DNA of 64,000 nucleotides from SAR202 cluster bacterium. Lineage in GTDB: Bacteria; Chloroflexota; Dehalococcoidia; Lucifugimonadales; VGZR01. Below the pieces are notes generated by a model that saw only the letters and a program-made list of their open reading frames with translations, had not been told where the DNA came from and ran no database searches. Position numbers and translations under genes: made by a program. The DNA lies in NCBI GenBank assembly GCA_016872515.1, contig VGZR01000005.1, positions 1 to 64,000 on the forward strand. Direction: 5' to 3'. Below, in pieces: positions 43,397-54,948 of the stretch; position 1 is the stretch's first letter; every line of letters begins with the position of its first letter.

Positions 43397-44845
43397 TCAG
43401 CCCACCGGTTCCGCCCACAGCTCCAGGCACCGCCTGCCGCCAGCGGGCACCTTCGCCCACTCGGCGATGCGCCATCCGACCACCCACACGATGCCCTCCC
43501 GCGCGACGACCAACGGGACGTGGTCGCGAATGTCACGAGGCACCTTCGCGTTCACCATGAAGTCCTGGAGCTTCTGCGGCTCGCGTATCCCCAGCGGCTG
43601 GAACCGGTCGCCATTCTTACGGGCGCGCACACACAGCGGCCCCTCGGCCATCTCCGGCGACAGCCGCGCCACCAGCCCGTCAGGGAAGTCTGATGCCTTC
43701 TCTGTTCGCCTTCCTCTGACTGGAACCGCTCCTACTTTCGCCGTGAATCGCCACCCAGATAGCTCCGTCACACCCGGCACCGTGAGCGGGTGTTCGCCCG
43801 TCAGCGTTGGCAGCGCTGGGCGGGCATCATGTTGGTGGGCCAGCGTCGTCATGGCGTAGCCAACCGCGAACCGAAGACCGCCGGGGAGGTCGAGCGTCCG
43901 CCCGGCCTTGCCGCGCATGATGCGGGCCATTCCCTCGATGTGGTTCTGCTCGACCTGCTCCAGGTCGCCCTTCGCCTCCAGCACGGCCCGCCGCAGCACG
44001 TGGCCCTGGAGTGCGGCTGGCAGTTCGGCGAAGGCCTTCCGTTCAATCTCCAACGCACCGTCGCGGGCGCTCGCCACTTCGCGCCACGCCTTCGCCGCCT
44101 GCTCCGCGAGGTAGTCCAGGTCTCGTGAGGCGTTGGCCGAGAGCCGCAGCAGTGCGTCCTGGATGGCGGGGTTGAGCCTTCGCAGGACGGGCATCACCTC
44201 CTGCCGGACGCGGCCACGGGCCAGGTCGGTGGACAGGTTCGTCTCGTCCGTTCTCGGCGCAAGGCCGAGCGCCGCGCAGTACGCGACGGTGTCCTCCCGC
44301 GAGACGGCCAGCAGCGGTCGGAAGAGCAGCACATCGCGGCCCGCCAGCGTGCGCCGCGACACAGCGTCCATGCCCCGCAGGCCGGTCAGGCCAGAACCCC
44401 GGACGATGTTGAGCAGCACCGTCTCCGCCTGGTCTGTGGCCGTGTGCCCCAGGGCGATGGCGTCGGCCCCAACCTTCTTGGCGACGCGGCCCAGGAAGTC
44501 GTACCGTGCCAGCCGGGCCGCCTCCTCCACCGACAGCCTGCGCCGGTTCCGCAGAGCGGGCACGTCGGCGCGGTCCAACGTACACTGCACACCCCGGCTC
44601 TCGAAGAACTCCTTCACGAACGCTGCATCTGTCTTCGCGGCTGCGCCGCGCAGCCCGTGGTCGAGGTGCGCGCCGTGCAGCCGGAGTCCTAGTTCGTCCC
44701 TAAGGGAGTACAGCGCGTCGAACAGCGTCAGCGAGTCAGGCCCGCCGGAGACGGCCACCACGAGCAGCTTGTCCCGAAAAGCGGCCTGCTCGGCCGCGTC
44801 GCGGACCGCGCGGCGCACCCTGGCAACAGGCCCGTCCTTCTTCAC
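43397..44845 (-). CDS. tilS: tRNA(Ile)-lysidine synthase
   Basis: 482 residues. The N-terminal PP-loop ATP site is VVAVSGGPDSLTLFDAL (SGGxDS). HLDHGLRGAAAKTDAAFV, EEAARLARYDFL, IALGHTATDQAETVLLNIVRGSGLTGL and RPLLAVSREDTVAYC are TilS signatures. The C-terminal TilS substrate-binding domain ends GIREPQKLQDFMVNAKVPRDIRDHVPLVV. It modifies C34 of the AUA-reading tRNA-Ile to lysidine and is essential. It follows the CorC gene by 2 nt and precedes a small lipoprotein by 5 nt. Confidence 0.96.
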   Translation of the reverse strand: MKKDGPVARVRRAVRDAAEQAAFRDKLLVVAVSGGPDSLTLFDALYSLRDELGLRLHGAHLDHGLRGAAAKTDAAFVKEFFESRGVQCTLDRADVPALRNRRRLSVEEAARLARYDFLGRVAKKVGADAIALGHTATDQAETVLLNIVRGSGLTGLRGMDAVSRRTLAGRDVLLFRPLLAVSREDTVAYCAALGLAPRTDETNLSTDLARGRVRQEVMPVLRRLNPAIQDALLRLSANASRDLDYLAEQAAKAWREVASARDGALEIERKAFAELPAALQGHVLRRAVLEAKGDLEQVEQNHIEGMARIMRGKAGRTLDLPGGLRFAVGYAMTTLAHQHDARPALPTLTGEHPLTVPGVTELSGWRFTAKVGAVPVRGRRTEKASDFPDGLVARLSPEMAEGPLCVRARKNGDRFQPLGIREPQKLQDFMVNAKVPRDIRDHVPLVVAREGIVWVVGWRIAEWAKVPAGGRRCLELWAEPVG

Positions 44846-44847
44846 GC

Positions 44848-46167
44848 CTACTTTTGCGGCACGCCGCCGGAGGCAACGCCATCCTGCTCCCCGGCCGCCG
44901 GCGCCGTGGCGGAGGGGGTCTTGGTGATCCGCACCGACTCGATCTTCAAGCCGCGCATCTCCGTCACTTCGACCCGCAGGCCTTTGTAAGGGAAATGAGC
45001 TCCGACGAACGGCATACGGCCCAGGGTGCTCAGCACGAAACCCGCCACCGTCTCATAGCCGCCCTTCGGCAAGCCCAGTCCAAGCTGCTCGTTGGCCTCC
45101 TCGATGGTCATCCCCCCGTCCACCTGGTAGGTATGCAGGTCGATGGCCTCGAACGCTTCCTCCGGCTTCTCACCCTCTTCGCCGACCGAGCCGACCAGCT
45201 CTTCCAGCAGCCCCTTCAGCGTCACGAGGCCGGAAACGCTCCCGCGTTCGTTTACCGCGAATGCCATCGGGAACCCTTGGCGGCGCATCTCCTCGAACAC
45301 GTCTCCGACCCGCTTGAGTTCGGGGACGAAGTACGCCTCGCGCAACACATCCGTCACCTGCTGGTCGAGGTCTACTCCTTTACCGGCCATCTCCCGCAGG
45401 ATGTCCCTAACCGAGACGGTGCCTACCACGTTGTCCGGTTCACCCTCGTACACGGGGAACCTGTCGTGGTCATGCTCGGCATGGATGGAGAGGAACCGCT
45501 CCAGGGTCGCTCCACGTTCCACCATGACCATCTCCGCCCGCGGCGTCATCACCTCGCTCACCTTCCGGTCGCCGAATCTGAACACACCCTCCAGGAGTTC
45601 CGCCTCCCGCGGTCCGAACGTCCCCTCCGCCTCGCCGATGTCGATGAGCGTGCGGAACTCACCCTCGGTGATGGACTTGACCTTGCCCTCCTGCGCCTCT
45701 CTTCTCGTCACGCCCCTGCTCATCCACCGCAAGACGGCGACGATGGGCAGGAAGAGCATCTCGATGAAGAGCAGCGGCCGCGCATAGAGGAAGGCGAGCC
45801 GTTCTGCATACCGGACGCCGACGGCCTTGGGGACAATCTCTCCGAAGACCAGGACCACGGATGTAACGACGATCGTGGACACGATAAGCCATGACTCCTC
45901 GTCGTTGACGACCGAAAGGGTGATGATGGTCGCCACCGACGCGAGCAGGACATTGACGATGTTGTTCCCCAACAGCACCGTGGACAGCATCCGCTCCGGC
46001 TCTCCGCCCATGCGCGACACCAGCGCCGCGCCCGGCTTCCCCGTGCTCACCAGGTGTTGGAGACGGGTGCGTTGTAGAGAGAGAAAGGCTGCCTCCGAGC
46101 TTGAAAAAAACGCGGACAACACGAGGCAGACCAGCACGATGATGATATTGACAGTTTGACCTTCCAT
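44848..46167 (-). CDS. CNNM/CorC-type membrane protein with CBS pair
   Basis: 439 residues from ATG at 46167 (MEGQTVNIIIVLV). An N-terminal DUF21/CNNM membrane domain (FFSSSEAAFLSLQRTRL, LLGNNIVNVLLASVAT, FGEIVPKAVGVRYAERL) is followed by two CBS domains (VMTPRAEMVMVERGATLERFL, DRFPVYEGEPDNVVGTVSVRDIL) and a C-terminal CorC_HlyC FAD-like domain (TIEEANEQLGLGLPKGGYETVAGFVL). Such proteins are linked to Mg/Co efflux despite the old haemolysin name. It lies just upstream of tilS, with a 2-nt gap. Confidence 0.93.
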   Translation of the reverse strand: MEGQTVNIIIVLVCLVLSAFFSSSEAAFLSLQRTRLQHLVSTGKPGAALVSRMGGEPERMLSTVLLGNNIVNVLLASVATIITLSVVNDEESWLIVSTIVVTSVVLVFGEIVPKAVGVRYAERLAFLYARPLLFIEMLFLPIVAVLRWMSRGVTRREAQEGKVKSITEGEFRTLIDIGEAEGTFGPREAELLEGVFRFGDRKVSEVMTPRAEMVMVERGATLERFLSIHAEHDHDRFPVYEGEPDNVVGTVSVRDILREMAGKGVDLDQQVTDVLREAYFVPELKRVGDVFEEMRRQGFPMAFAVNERGSVSGLVTLKGLLEELVGSVGEEGEKPEEAFEAIDLHTYQVDGGMTIEEANEQLGLGLPKGGYETVAGFVLSTLGRMPFVGAHFPYKGLRVEVTEMRGLKIESVRITKTPSATAPAAGEQDGVASGGVPQK

Positions 46168-46266
46168 AGACCTAACTCCTGTTGGAAGACGCCCTCGAAG
46201 ACGGGCCAGAACCATGATGGCGCGGAAAAGCGAACAAGAACGCCTCGATGGCTTCGCTTTAGGATA

Positions 46267-46764
46267 TCAGCCCTGGGCCGGGGCTGCCGGAGCGTCTCTC
46301 GCTTGCCGTTCGTCCCAGAGCCGCCTTGCGGTACGGGCGGCGATGGACTGTCCGAACCCGCGCCGCCTGAGATGGCCCCAGAGCCTGCGGTGGAACGAGG
46401 CGAAGTCGGCGTCCTCGAGCCGGCGGGAGAACTTGACCGCGGCGCGGTAGGCGGCGTCCTCGTCCTCGACGCCCTGGACCGCCTCCTCCGATGCCGCGCC
46501 CGCCACGCCCTTGGAGCGCAGCTCGCGCCTGATGGCCGACGCGCTGCGGGGGCTGCCGTGGTCACGGCGCTCCTTCCACGAGGCAGCGAAGGCCGCATCG
46601 TCCACAAGCCCGCGTTCCTTGAGGCTGGCGATCGCCCGGTCCACCGCCGATGGGGGAAAGCGCCGCCTCAGATGCGCGCGGACCTCCGCCTCGCTGCGCG
46701 GCCGCTGGGCCAGCAGCCGCAGAGCCGCAGCCTTGGCGCGTTGGAACGGTCCGTCTTCGTCCAT
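46267..46764 (-). CDS. recX: RecA regulator RecX
   Basis: 165 residues made of three-helix repeats: AKAAALRLLAQRPRSEAEVRAHLRRRFPPSAVDRAIASLKERGLVDDAAFAASW, then RSASAIRRELRSKGVAG and a third repeat RRLWGHLRRRGFGQSIAARTA. RecX binds RecA filaments and limits their extension. It lies 47 nt downstream of recA on the same strand, the common arrangement that gives RecX as a read-through product. Somewhat short but complete. Confidence 0.92.
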   Translation of the reverse strand: MDEDGPFQRAKAAALRLLAQRPRSEAEVRAHLRRRFPPSAVDRAIASLKERGLVDDAAFAASWKERRDHGSPRSASAIRRELRSKGVAGAASEEAVQGVEDEDAAYRAAVKFSRRLEDADFASFHRRLWGHLRRRGFGQSIAARTARRLWDERQARDAPAAPAQG

Positions 46765-46811
46765 GGTTGACCCTTCCGCGGAAGAGCGCGCCCGGAGCCT
46801 CGGACGGAAGG

Positions 46812-47870
46812 CTAAGTCTCGCTCTCTGAGCCTTCCTCTTCCGAGTCTTCCGCGCCCTCTTCCGGGACAGCCGCGGGCGGCTTCATGTCCGCATTATGGC
46901 GTATCTGGGCCTCGATGTCGCGGGCGATTGTAGGGTTCTCCTTGAGGAACGACTTGACGTTCTCCCGGCCCTGGCCGAGCCGCACGTCGCCGAAGGAGTA
47001 GAAGGAGCCGGTCTTCTTCAGCACGCCGAGGCGCTCGCCCATCTCGACCAGGTCGCCTTGGCGGCTGATGCCTTGGTTGAACATGATATCGAACTCGGCG
47101 ACGCGGAACGGCGGGGCGACCTTGTTCTTCACGACCCGCGCGCGCACGCGTGTCCCCACGACCTCCGTCCCCTGCTTGATGGACTCCAGCCGCCGCAGGT
47201 CCAGCCGCACCGAGGAGTAGAACTTGAGGGCGCGTCCGCCCGGTGTGACCTCGGGGTTGCCCCAGATGACGCCGACCTTCTCGCGTATCTGGTTGATGAA
47301 GACGACAGCCGTGTTGGAGCGGCTGATGGCCGCGACGAGCTTGCGTAGCGCCTGGGACATGAGCCGCGCCTGAAGGCCGACGTGGGTGTCGCCCATGTCG
47401 CCCTCCAGCTCAGCCTTGGGCACCAGCGCGGCGACGCTGTCTATCACGACCACGTCCACAGCGCCGCTCCGCACGAGGTACTCGCATATCTCCAGCGCCT
47501 GCTCCGCCGAGTCGGGCTGCGAAAGCAGCAGGTTCTCGACGTCCAGGCCGCAGCGGGCCGCGTAGCTCGGGTCGAGGGCGTGCTCCGCGTCTATGTACGC
47601 CGCATTGCCGCCGTTGCGCTGCGCCTCCGCCATGATGTGGTGGGCCACCGTGGACTTGCCCGACGACTCAGCGCCGTAGATCTCGGTCACCCGTCCGCGG
47701 GGGATGCCCCCGACGCCCAGGGCAATGTCGAGCGCGAGGGAGCCGGTGGATATAGCATCCACCTTGGCCAGATGGCCCCCCTCGCCAAGCCGCATGATGG
47801 TCCCCCGGCCGAACTGCCGGTCAATCTGTCCGATAGCTAGCTCCAGCGCCTTGGCCTTGTCATTACTCAC
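46812..47870 (-). CDS. recA: Recombinase RecA
   Basis: 352 residues from GTG at 47870 ([17 protein letters not shown]), preferred over the tracked ATG because AAGGAAGGA sits directly upstream of it. Walker A is GAESSGKST, Walker [16 protein letters not shown]1/L2 regions include [29 protein letters not shown], and [14 protein letters not shown] follows. The C-terminal tail is acidic. It forms the strand-exchange filament and triggers LexA cleavage. A GAAC-N4-ATTC sequence upstream is a near match to the Gram-positive SOS box. Confidence 0.98.
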   Translation of the reverse strand: MSNDKAKALELAIGQIDRQFGRGTIMRLGEGGHLAKVDAISTGSLALDIALGVGGIPRGRVTEIYGAESSGKSTVAHHIMAEAQRNGGNAAYIDAEHALDPSYAARCGLDVENLLLSQPDSAEQALEICEYLVRSGAVDVVVIDSVAALVPKAELEGDMGDTHVGLQARLMSQALRKLVAAISRSNTAVVFINQIREKVGVIWGNPEVTPGGRALKFYSSVRLDLRRLESIKQGTEVVGTRVRARVVKNKVAPPFRVAEFDIMFNQGISRQGDLVEMGERLGVLKKTGSFYSFGDVRLGQGRENVKSFLKENPTIARDIEAQIRHNADMKPPAAVPEEGAEDSEEEGSESET

Positions 47871-47926
47871 AGCCGGTCCTTCCTTTATCTCCAGATCTCT
47901 AGTCTGTCTCATTCGCCTACAAAGTA

Positions 47927-47938
47927 GAACACTTATTC
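47927..47938. promoter_or_regulatory. SOS-box-like site upstream of recA
   Basis: GAACACTTATTC matches GAAC-N4-GTTC, the LexA box known from Bacillus and Actinobacteria, with one mismatch. It is 57 nt upstream of the chosen recA start. LexA boxes in this phylum vary, and no lexA is in the window. Confidence 0.4.
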
Positions 47939-48083
47939 CAATCGTCCCGCTATATTAGCACGGGTCAACCGAGTGCTCAAGCGGGGGCACGCCCCTGCAT
48001 CTGAAGCTGCCGCCAAAGAGGCCGTGATAACATTCCGTAAGAGCGCTCACAGCATCCGTGTTTGCGGAGAGGCACAACATCCA

Positions 48084-48806
48084 TTGACCAAGCCCGTCAT
48101 CGCCGTCAGCACCAGCACCCCCACAGGCTCCGACGCCGAAGACTGTGCCAACGTCGTCGAGCGGGCTGGCGGCGTGCCGCAGTTCGTCCTGCCCGGCCAC
48201 AAACTGCCGCCCAGCGAGACCCTGGCCAGGATAGACGGCCTGCTCGTCTCCGGCGGTGAGGACGTTCACCCCAGAGAGTACGGCCACGAGATAGACCCGA
48301 AGGCCAACGTCTATCCCCTGCCCGAGCGCGACGAGGTGGAGATTCCGCTGCTCAAGGCCGCTGTCGCCGCCAACCTGCCCGTCCTGTGCATCTGCCGCGG
48401 CTTCCAGGCGCTCAACGTCGCCATGGGCGGCACGCTCATCCAGCACCTCGACGGCCACCGCACGGTCAACAAGGAGACCGGCGAGCAGGGCTTCGCATTC
48501 CACCGCATCTACATCGCCCCCGGCAGCAAGCTCGCCGCCGTCGTCGGCGCGGGCGGCTTCGTGCGGGTGAACAGCTGGCACCACCAGGGCGTCCGCGAGC
48601 CGCAGAAGTCGCCACGCCTGATGGCCTCGGCGTACGCGCTGGACGACGGCCTTATCGAGGGGTTGGAAAGCCCGGCGCACGACTGGGTCATCGGGGTCCA
48701 GTTCCACCCAGAGACGCCCGGCGGCGTCCCGCCCCACTTCGAGCGGCTGTTCCAGGGCCTGGTGGAGTGGGCCGCCCGCCGCAAGGCCGCCCTGGCCCGC
48801 GTCTAG
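48084..48806 (+). CDS. Class-I glutamine amidotransferase-like hydrolase (peptidase C26)
   Basis: 240 residues from TTG at 48084 (TKPVIAVSTSTPT), the point where family homology starts; the tracked ORF begins 37 codons earlier. The nucleophile elbow is LCICRGFQALNVAMGG, and HPE (FHPETPGG) supplies the rest of the triad. YGHEIDPKANVYPLPERDEVEIPLLKAA is typical of gamma-glutamyl-GABA hydrolase PuuD-like proteins. It would release glutamate from gamma-glutamyl compounds. It stands alone, divergent from recA. Confidence 0.87.
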   Translation: MTKPVIAVSTSTPTGSDAEDCANVVERAGGVPQFVLPGHKLPPSETLARIDGLLVSGGEDVHPREYGHEIDPKANVYPLPERDEVEIPLLKAAVAANLPVLCICRGFQALNVAMGGTLIQHLDGHRTVNKETGEQGFAFHRIYIAPGSKLAAVVGAGGFVRVNSWHHQGVREPQKSPRLMASAYALDDGLIEGLESPAHDWVIGVQFHPETPGGVPPHFERLFQGLVEWAARRKAALARV

Positions 48807-48936
48807 GCCAGCCGCAGTTCCTGATACAAAGCTGCCCTCTCGGTCGTCGGGGCGATTGCCCACTACCTCGCTTGCCTCTCCACACCAAACCAGTCCTCCC
48901 CGTTCCGGAATAATATGAAAAACCGTTCAGAATCAT

Positions 48937-48965
48937 TTGAACGCTAGCTACGAATCTGCTATAAT
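48937..48965 (+). promoter_or_regulatory. Consensus promoter of gyrA
   Basis: TTGAAC (48937-48942), a 17-nt spacer and TATAAT (48960-48965), 41 nt before the gyrA ATG. It has the best -35/-10 match in the window, as expected for a strong housekeeping gene. Confidence 0.8.
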
Positions 48966-49006
48966 CGCCCCTAGTCTCACAACGGCTGAGGGGAGTTCTG
49001 TTCTAA

Positions 49007-51547
<2,541 letters not shown>

Positions 51548-51584
51548 GCGTCTCCAGCTTCGCAACGAACGCCGTATCAGACGA

Positions 51585-51615
51585 CGTAGGGGTGGGTTTG
51601 AAACCCACCCCTACG
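51585..51615. repeat. Perfect 15-bp inverted repeat after gyrA
   Basis: CGTAGGGGTGGGTTT and its exact complement are separated by a single G, 37 nt after the gyrA stop. It resembles dispersed REP-like palindromes of G-rich genomes. It may terminate gyrA transcription, but there is no T-tract. Confidence 0.7.
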
Positions 51616-51640
51616 CGCGCAACGCCCATCCCTCCATCCC

Positions 51641-53134
51641 GTGCCGTCGTTGTATAGTAAGAACAACATCGCTCTGCAACGATGCCTCACCAAGGCCAGC
51701 CTGTCCGCACTGATCGCCCTAGCCGCCGCCGTGGCCTTGGCCTGCGGCGGCGATGGCCAACCGACTGCGACGCCGAGCCCCGCGCCGTCCCCAACGGCCG
51801 CGCCCGTGCCCACCCTCGCCGTCCCGACCTCGACACCCGAACCCTGGACCCCGACCCCTGAGGTTCAGGGGTCGGGGTCCAGGGACGAAGGCACCGTCGT
51901 CTCCGTCGGGCCGGAGCCGACCGCCACGCCCGTGCCGACCGTGTCGGCCAGGGTGGACCCCGCCGACGCCCAGCGCCTCAGCCAGCAGGCCATGCAGCAG
52001 CTGACGACGCTCACCAGCGCCCGCAGCCCCAGGGAAAGCGCGACCCAGCAGGAGGCCGATGCCGCCCGCTACCTCTTCGAGCAGTTCACCATTCTGGGCT
52101 ACGCGCCCGCCCTCCAGGAGTTCACCGTTGACGTCCTCCTGACCGACCCGCCCGTCCTCGACGTGCCAAGCCTCGACGTCACCTCCACCGGCGCTTACCC
52201 CCTCACCCTGTCGGCGCAGGGCCGGGCCACGGGCGTGCTAGCGGACGCGGGCAAGGCTTTCGAGGAAGATTTCGAGGGTGTGGCTGTGGAGGGGCGCATC
52301 GCCCTCATCGAGCGTGGCGGCCTCACCTTCGAGGAGAAAGTGCTGCGGGCCGAGGAGCGCGGTGCTATCGCGGCCATCATCTACAACAACGACGACGGCG
52401 CCTTCGCGGGCTCGCTCCGCAGCCAGGCCGAGATACCCGTGGTGTCCATCCCTCGCGAGGTCGGTCTCGCCATCATCAACCTCATGGCCAACGGCGACAC
52501 CGAGGCCGCCGTCTCGGTGATGTACGAGCAGCGCGACAGCCGCAACGTGATCGCCGACAAGCCTGCCTCGGCCGGCGCGCCGCGGGGCGAAGACGCCGTG
52601 GTCGTCGTCTTGGGCGGCCACTTCGACACCGTGCCGGGCGTCCCCGGCGCCAACGACAACGGCTCCGGCATCGCCACCCTCCTCGCCATCGCCGAGGAGA
52701 TTGCCGGCAAGTCCTACCCCTTCACGGTGCGTTTCATCGCCTTCGGCTCCGAGGAGCTCGGCCTGGAGGGCAGCCAGTACTACGTGGACAACCTAACCGA
52801 GGACGAGCTCGACCAGCTCCTCGCCATGTTGAACTTCGACGCCCTCGGCACCAGCCGGGTGTCCGGCATCCTTGCCGCCGACGAGCTGGCCGATGTGGTC
52901 ATGAGAATCGGCGGCGCCAGCGGCATCACGGTGGAGCGCCATTTCGAGCTCGGCGGCGGCGCGAGCGACCACGCGCCCTTCTTCGCCGAGGGCATCCCCT
53001 TCGTCTTCTTCCTGGGCGACGACTTCTCGCGCATCCACACCATCGAGGACACCCTGGAGTTCGTGCGGCCCGAGCTGATGGGCAACGCCGCCGCCCTCGC
53101 CATCGTCCTCCTCGACGAACTCGCCGCCCGGTAG
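51641..53134 (+). CDS. M28-family metallopeptidase lipoprotein with PA domain
   Basis: 497 residues from GTG (the exact start is uncertain). A lipobox (AVALAC-GG) is followed by a Thr/Pro linker (about 40-105), a PA-like domain (about 185-285; GVAVEGRIALIERGGLTFEEKVLRAEERGA), and an M28 zinc peptidase domain. Metal ligands appear as GGHFDTVPGVPGANDNGSG (His, Asp), SEELGLEGS (Glu), NFDALGTS (Asp) and IHTIEDT (His). It probably acts as an exported aminopeptidase. A 43-nt perfect palindrome is inserted in frame within the linker, coding PWTPTPEVQGSGS. Confidence 0.9.
   Translation: MPSLYSKNNIALQRCLTKASLSALIALAAAVALACGGDGQPTATPSPAPSPTAAPVPTLAVPTSTPEPWTPTPEVQGSGSRDEGTVVSVGPEPTATPVPTVSARVDPADAQRLSQQAMQQLTTLTSARSPRESATQQEADAARYLFEQFTILGYAPALQEFTVDVLLTDPPVLDVPSLDVTSTGAYPLTLSAQGRATGVLADAGKAFEEDFEGVAVEGRIALIERGGLTFEEKVLRAEERGAIAAIIYNNDDGAFAGSLRSQAEIPVVSIPREVGLAIINLMANGDTEAAVSVMYEQRDSRNVIADKPASAGAPRGEDAVVVVLGGHFDTVPGVPGANDNGSGIATLLAIAEEIAGKSYPFTVRFIAFGSEELGLEGSQYYVDNLTEDELDQLLAMLNFDALGTSRVSGILAADELADVVMRIGGASGITVERHFELGGGASDHAPFFAEGIPFVFFLGDDFSRIHTIEDTLEFVRPELMGNAAALAIVLLDELAAR
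51842..51884. repeat. Perfect 20-bp inverted repeat inside a coding region
   Basis: CCCTGGACCCCGACCCCTGA, loop GGT, then the exact complement. It lies wholly within the linker of the M28 lipoprotein and keeps the reading frame. It looks like a REP/MITE-type unit accepted by an unstructured linker. Confidence 0.9.
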
Positions 53135-53231
53135 GGGACTCGCTCTGCACCCCGGAAGCATCGACAAGGAATGCGATATCGAGAGATTGGCCGCATCCCC
53201 AAGCCACGCAACGCTTGGGCGGGGCGTAGGG

Positions 53232-53255
53232 CCTCCTCCCCCCAAGGGGGGAGGA
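53232..53255. repeat. G/C-rich palindrome, related to the dispersed repeat ends
   Basis: CCTCCTCCCCCCAAGGGGGGAGGA, followed by TTGAAGTGGGGGTGAAGC, which recurs at about 55.95 kb as ACTAAGGTGGGGGTGAAGC. It lies between the M28 peptidase and ffh. Confidence 0.55.
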
Positions 53256-53293
53256 TTGAAGTGGGGGTGAAGCATCCGAAGCGCCAGCCGCTG

Positions 53294-53299
53294 TACAAT
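53294..53299 (+). promoter_or_regulatory. -10 box just upstream of ffh
   Basis: TACAAT, 16 nt before the ffh ATG, predicts a leader of about 9 nt. The sequence between them (CATCCATAACCCACC) has no Shine-Dalgarno, consistent with a near-leaderless message. Confidence 0.45.
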
Positions 53300-53314
53300 C
53301 ATCCATAACCCACC

Positions 53315-54646
53315 ATGTTCGAAGCACTCTCCGAACAACTGAACGGCGTCTTCAAGCGCCTCGGCAGCAAGGGCAGCCTGTCCGAGAAGGATGTGGACGA
53401 GGCCCTGCGTGAGGTGCGGCTGGCGCTCCTCGAGGCCGACGTCAACTTCAAGGTGGCCCGCGACCTGGTGGCGAAGATACGCGAGCGGGCGCTCCAGGAC
53501 GACGTCCTCAAGGCGCTCAGCCCCGGCCAGCAGGTGGTCAAGGTCACCCACGAGGAGATGACGGCCCTGCTCGGTGGCGGCATCCACCGCATGGAGCCGG
53601 GTCCCGCGAGGCCGTCGGCCGTGATGATGGCGGGCCTCAACGGCTCAGGCAAGACGACGACGGCCGCCAAGCTGGCGCGCCACCTCAAGCAGGCGGGCCA
53701 GCTCCCCGTCCTGGTCGCCGCGGACCTTCAGCGCCCGGCGGCCATCCAGCAGCTCCAGACCCTCGGCAAGCAGGTCGAGGTCGCCGTGTACGCGGCCACC
53801 GACACCAAGGACACCGTCCGCGTCGCCGGCGACGGCGTGAAGCATGCCGCCTCCCTCGGCGCGGCTTGGGCCATCGTGGACACGGCGGGCCGTTTCCAGA
53901 TCGACGACGCCTTGATGGCCGAGCTGGCCCAGGTCAAGAAGGCCGTCTCGCCCGCCGAAACGCTCCTCGTCGTGGACGCCATGACCGGCCAGGAGGCCGT
54001 CAACGTCGCCAAGGCATTCCACGAGAAGGTAGGCCTGACCGGCCTAGTCCTCACCAAGATGGATGGCGACGCCAGGGGCGGCGCGGCCCTCTCCATCACC
54101 TCCGTCACCGGCGTGCCCATCAAGTTCATCGGCGTCGGCGAGCGCGCGGACGCCCTCGAACAGTTCCACCCCGACCGGCTCGCCTCCCGCATCCTCGGCA
54201 TGGGCGATGTCCTCTCCCTCATCGAGAAGGCCCAGGCCACCTTCGACCAGACACAGGCGGCGGCCCTCGAGAAGAAGATGCGCCAGGCCACCTTCAACCT
54301 CGACGACTTCCTGGGACAGCTCCAGCAGCTCCGCAAGATGGGGCCCATCACCCAAGTGCTGGAGATGATCCCCGGCATGTCCGGACTCAAAGGCAAGATG
54401 GAGGCCGAGGGACTGGATGAGTCCCACCTCAAGCGCATCGAGGCCATCATCCGCTCCATGACCCCCCAGGAGCGCAGGCACCCCGAGGTCATCGGCGGCA
54501 GCCGAAGGCGGCGCATCGCCGCGGGCAGCGGCACGGCCCCCCAAGACGTCAACCAGCTCCTCAACCAGTTCCGCCAGACCCAAAAGCTCATGAAGAAGAT
54601 GTCCACCCGCCAGGGCATGAAAGCCATCGCCAAACTGATGAAGTAG
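53315..54646 (+). CDS. ffh: Signal recognition particle protein Ffh/SRP54
   Basis: 443 residues. The NG domain has an N-terminal four-helix bundle (FEALSEQLNGVFKRLGSKGSLSEKDVDEAL), the GTPase G1 GLNGSGKTTT, ADLQRPAAIQQLQTL, DTAGRFQIDDALMAEL, and TKMDGDARGGAALS. The Met-rich M domain (about 300-443) ends in KKMSTRQGMKAIAKLMK. It targets ribosome-nascent chains to the membrane with 4.5S RNA and FtsY. No rpsP or ftsY is adjacent. A -10 box lies unusually close to the start codon. Confidence 0.97.
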   Translation: MFEALSEQLNGVFKRLGSKGSLSEKDVDEALREVRLALLEADVNFKVARDLVAKIRERALQDDVLKALSPGQQVVKVTHEEMTALLGGGIHRMEPGPARPSAVMMAGLNGSGKTTTAAKLARHLKQAGQLPVLVAADLQRPAAIQQLQTLGKQVEVAVYAATDTKDTVRVAGDGVKHAASLGAAWAIVDTAGRFQIDDALMAELAQVKKAVSPAETLLVVDAMTGQEAVNVAKAFHEKVGLTGLVLTKMDGDARGGAALSITSVTGVPIKFIGVGERADALEQFHPDRLASRILGMGDVLSLIEKAQATFDQTQAAALEKKMRQATFNLDDFLGQLQQLRKMGPITQVLEMIPGMSGLKGKMEAEGLDESHLKRIEAIIRSMTPQERRHPEVIGGSRRRRIAAGSGTAPQDVNQLLNQFRQTQKLMKKMSTRQGMKAIAKLMK

Positions 54647-54746
54647 GGGGGCTTCGCTTCTGCACCGAGAATGACTCTACCGACCAACGATGCTACAAGA
54701 GCCACCAGAAAGCCCTTCAGTCTAAGATTGCCAGACCTCACTATGT

Positions 54747-54797
54747 GTTTCTCGCTTTCTCGCTGTAGCACATGAGCACAGCGAGAAAGCGAGAAAC
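54747..54797. repeat. Perfect 20-bp inverted repeat downstream of ffh
   Basis: GTTTCTCGCTTTCTCGCTGT (54747-54766), an 11-nt loop, and the exact complement ending at 54797. The arm contains a direct repeat (TCTCGCTT/TCTCGCTG). A third partial copy, CAGCGAGAAAGCAAGAA, lies near 54930. It might terminate ffh or mark a mobile-element boundary. Confidence 0.85.
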
Positions 54798-54948
54798 GAA
54801 ATCTTTCCTGCTCTGAATGCGAGAGACCCTCCCTCTTGAGGCCATTGCTTACAGCGAGCATATAGGGCTTCGTACAGCCGTTCATGGTCTAAGAACGATT
54901 GTTGCTGTGGTCGCTTTAAGACCTAGGCGCAGCGAGAAAGCAAGAATC

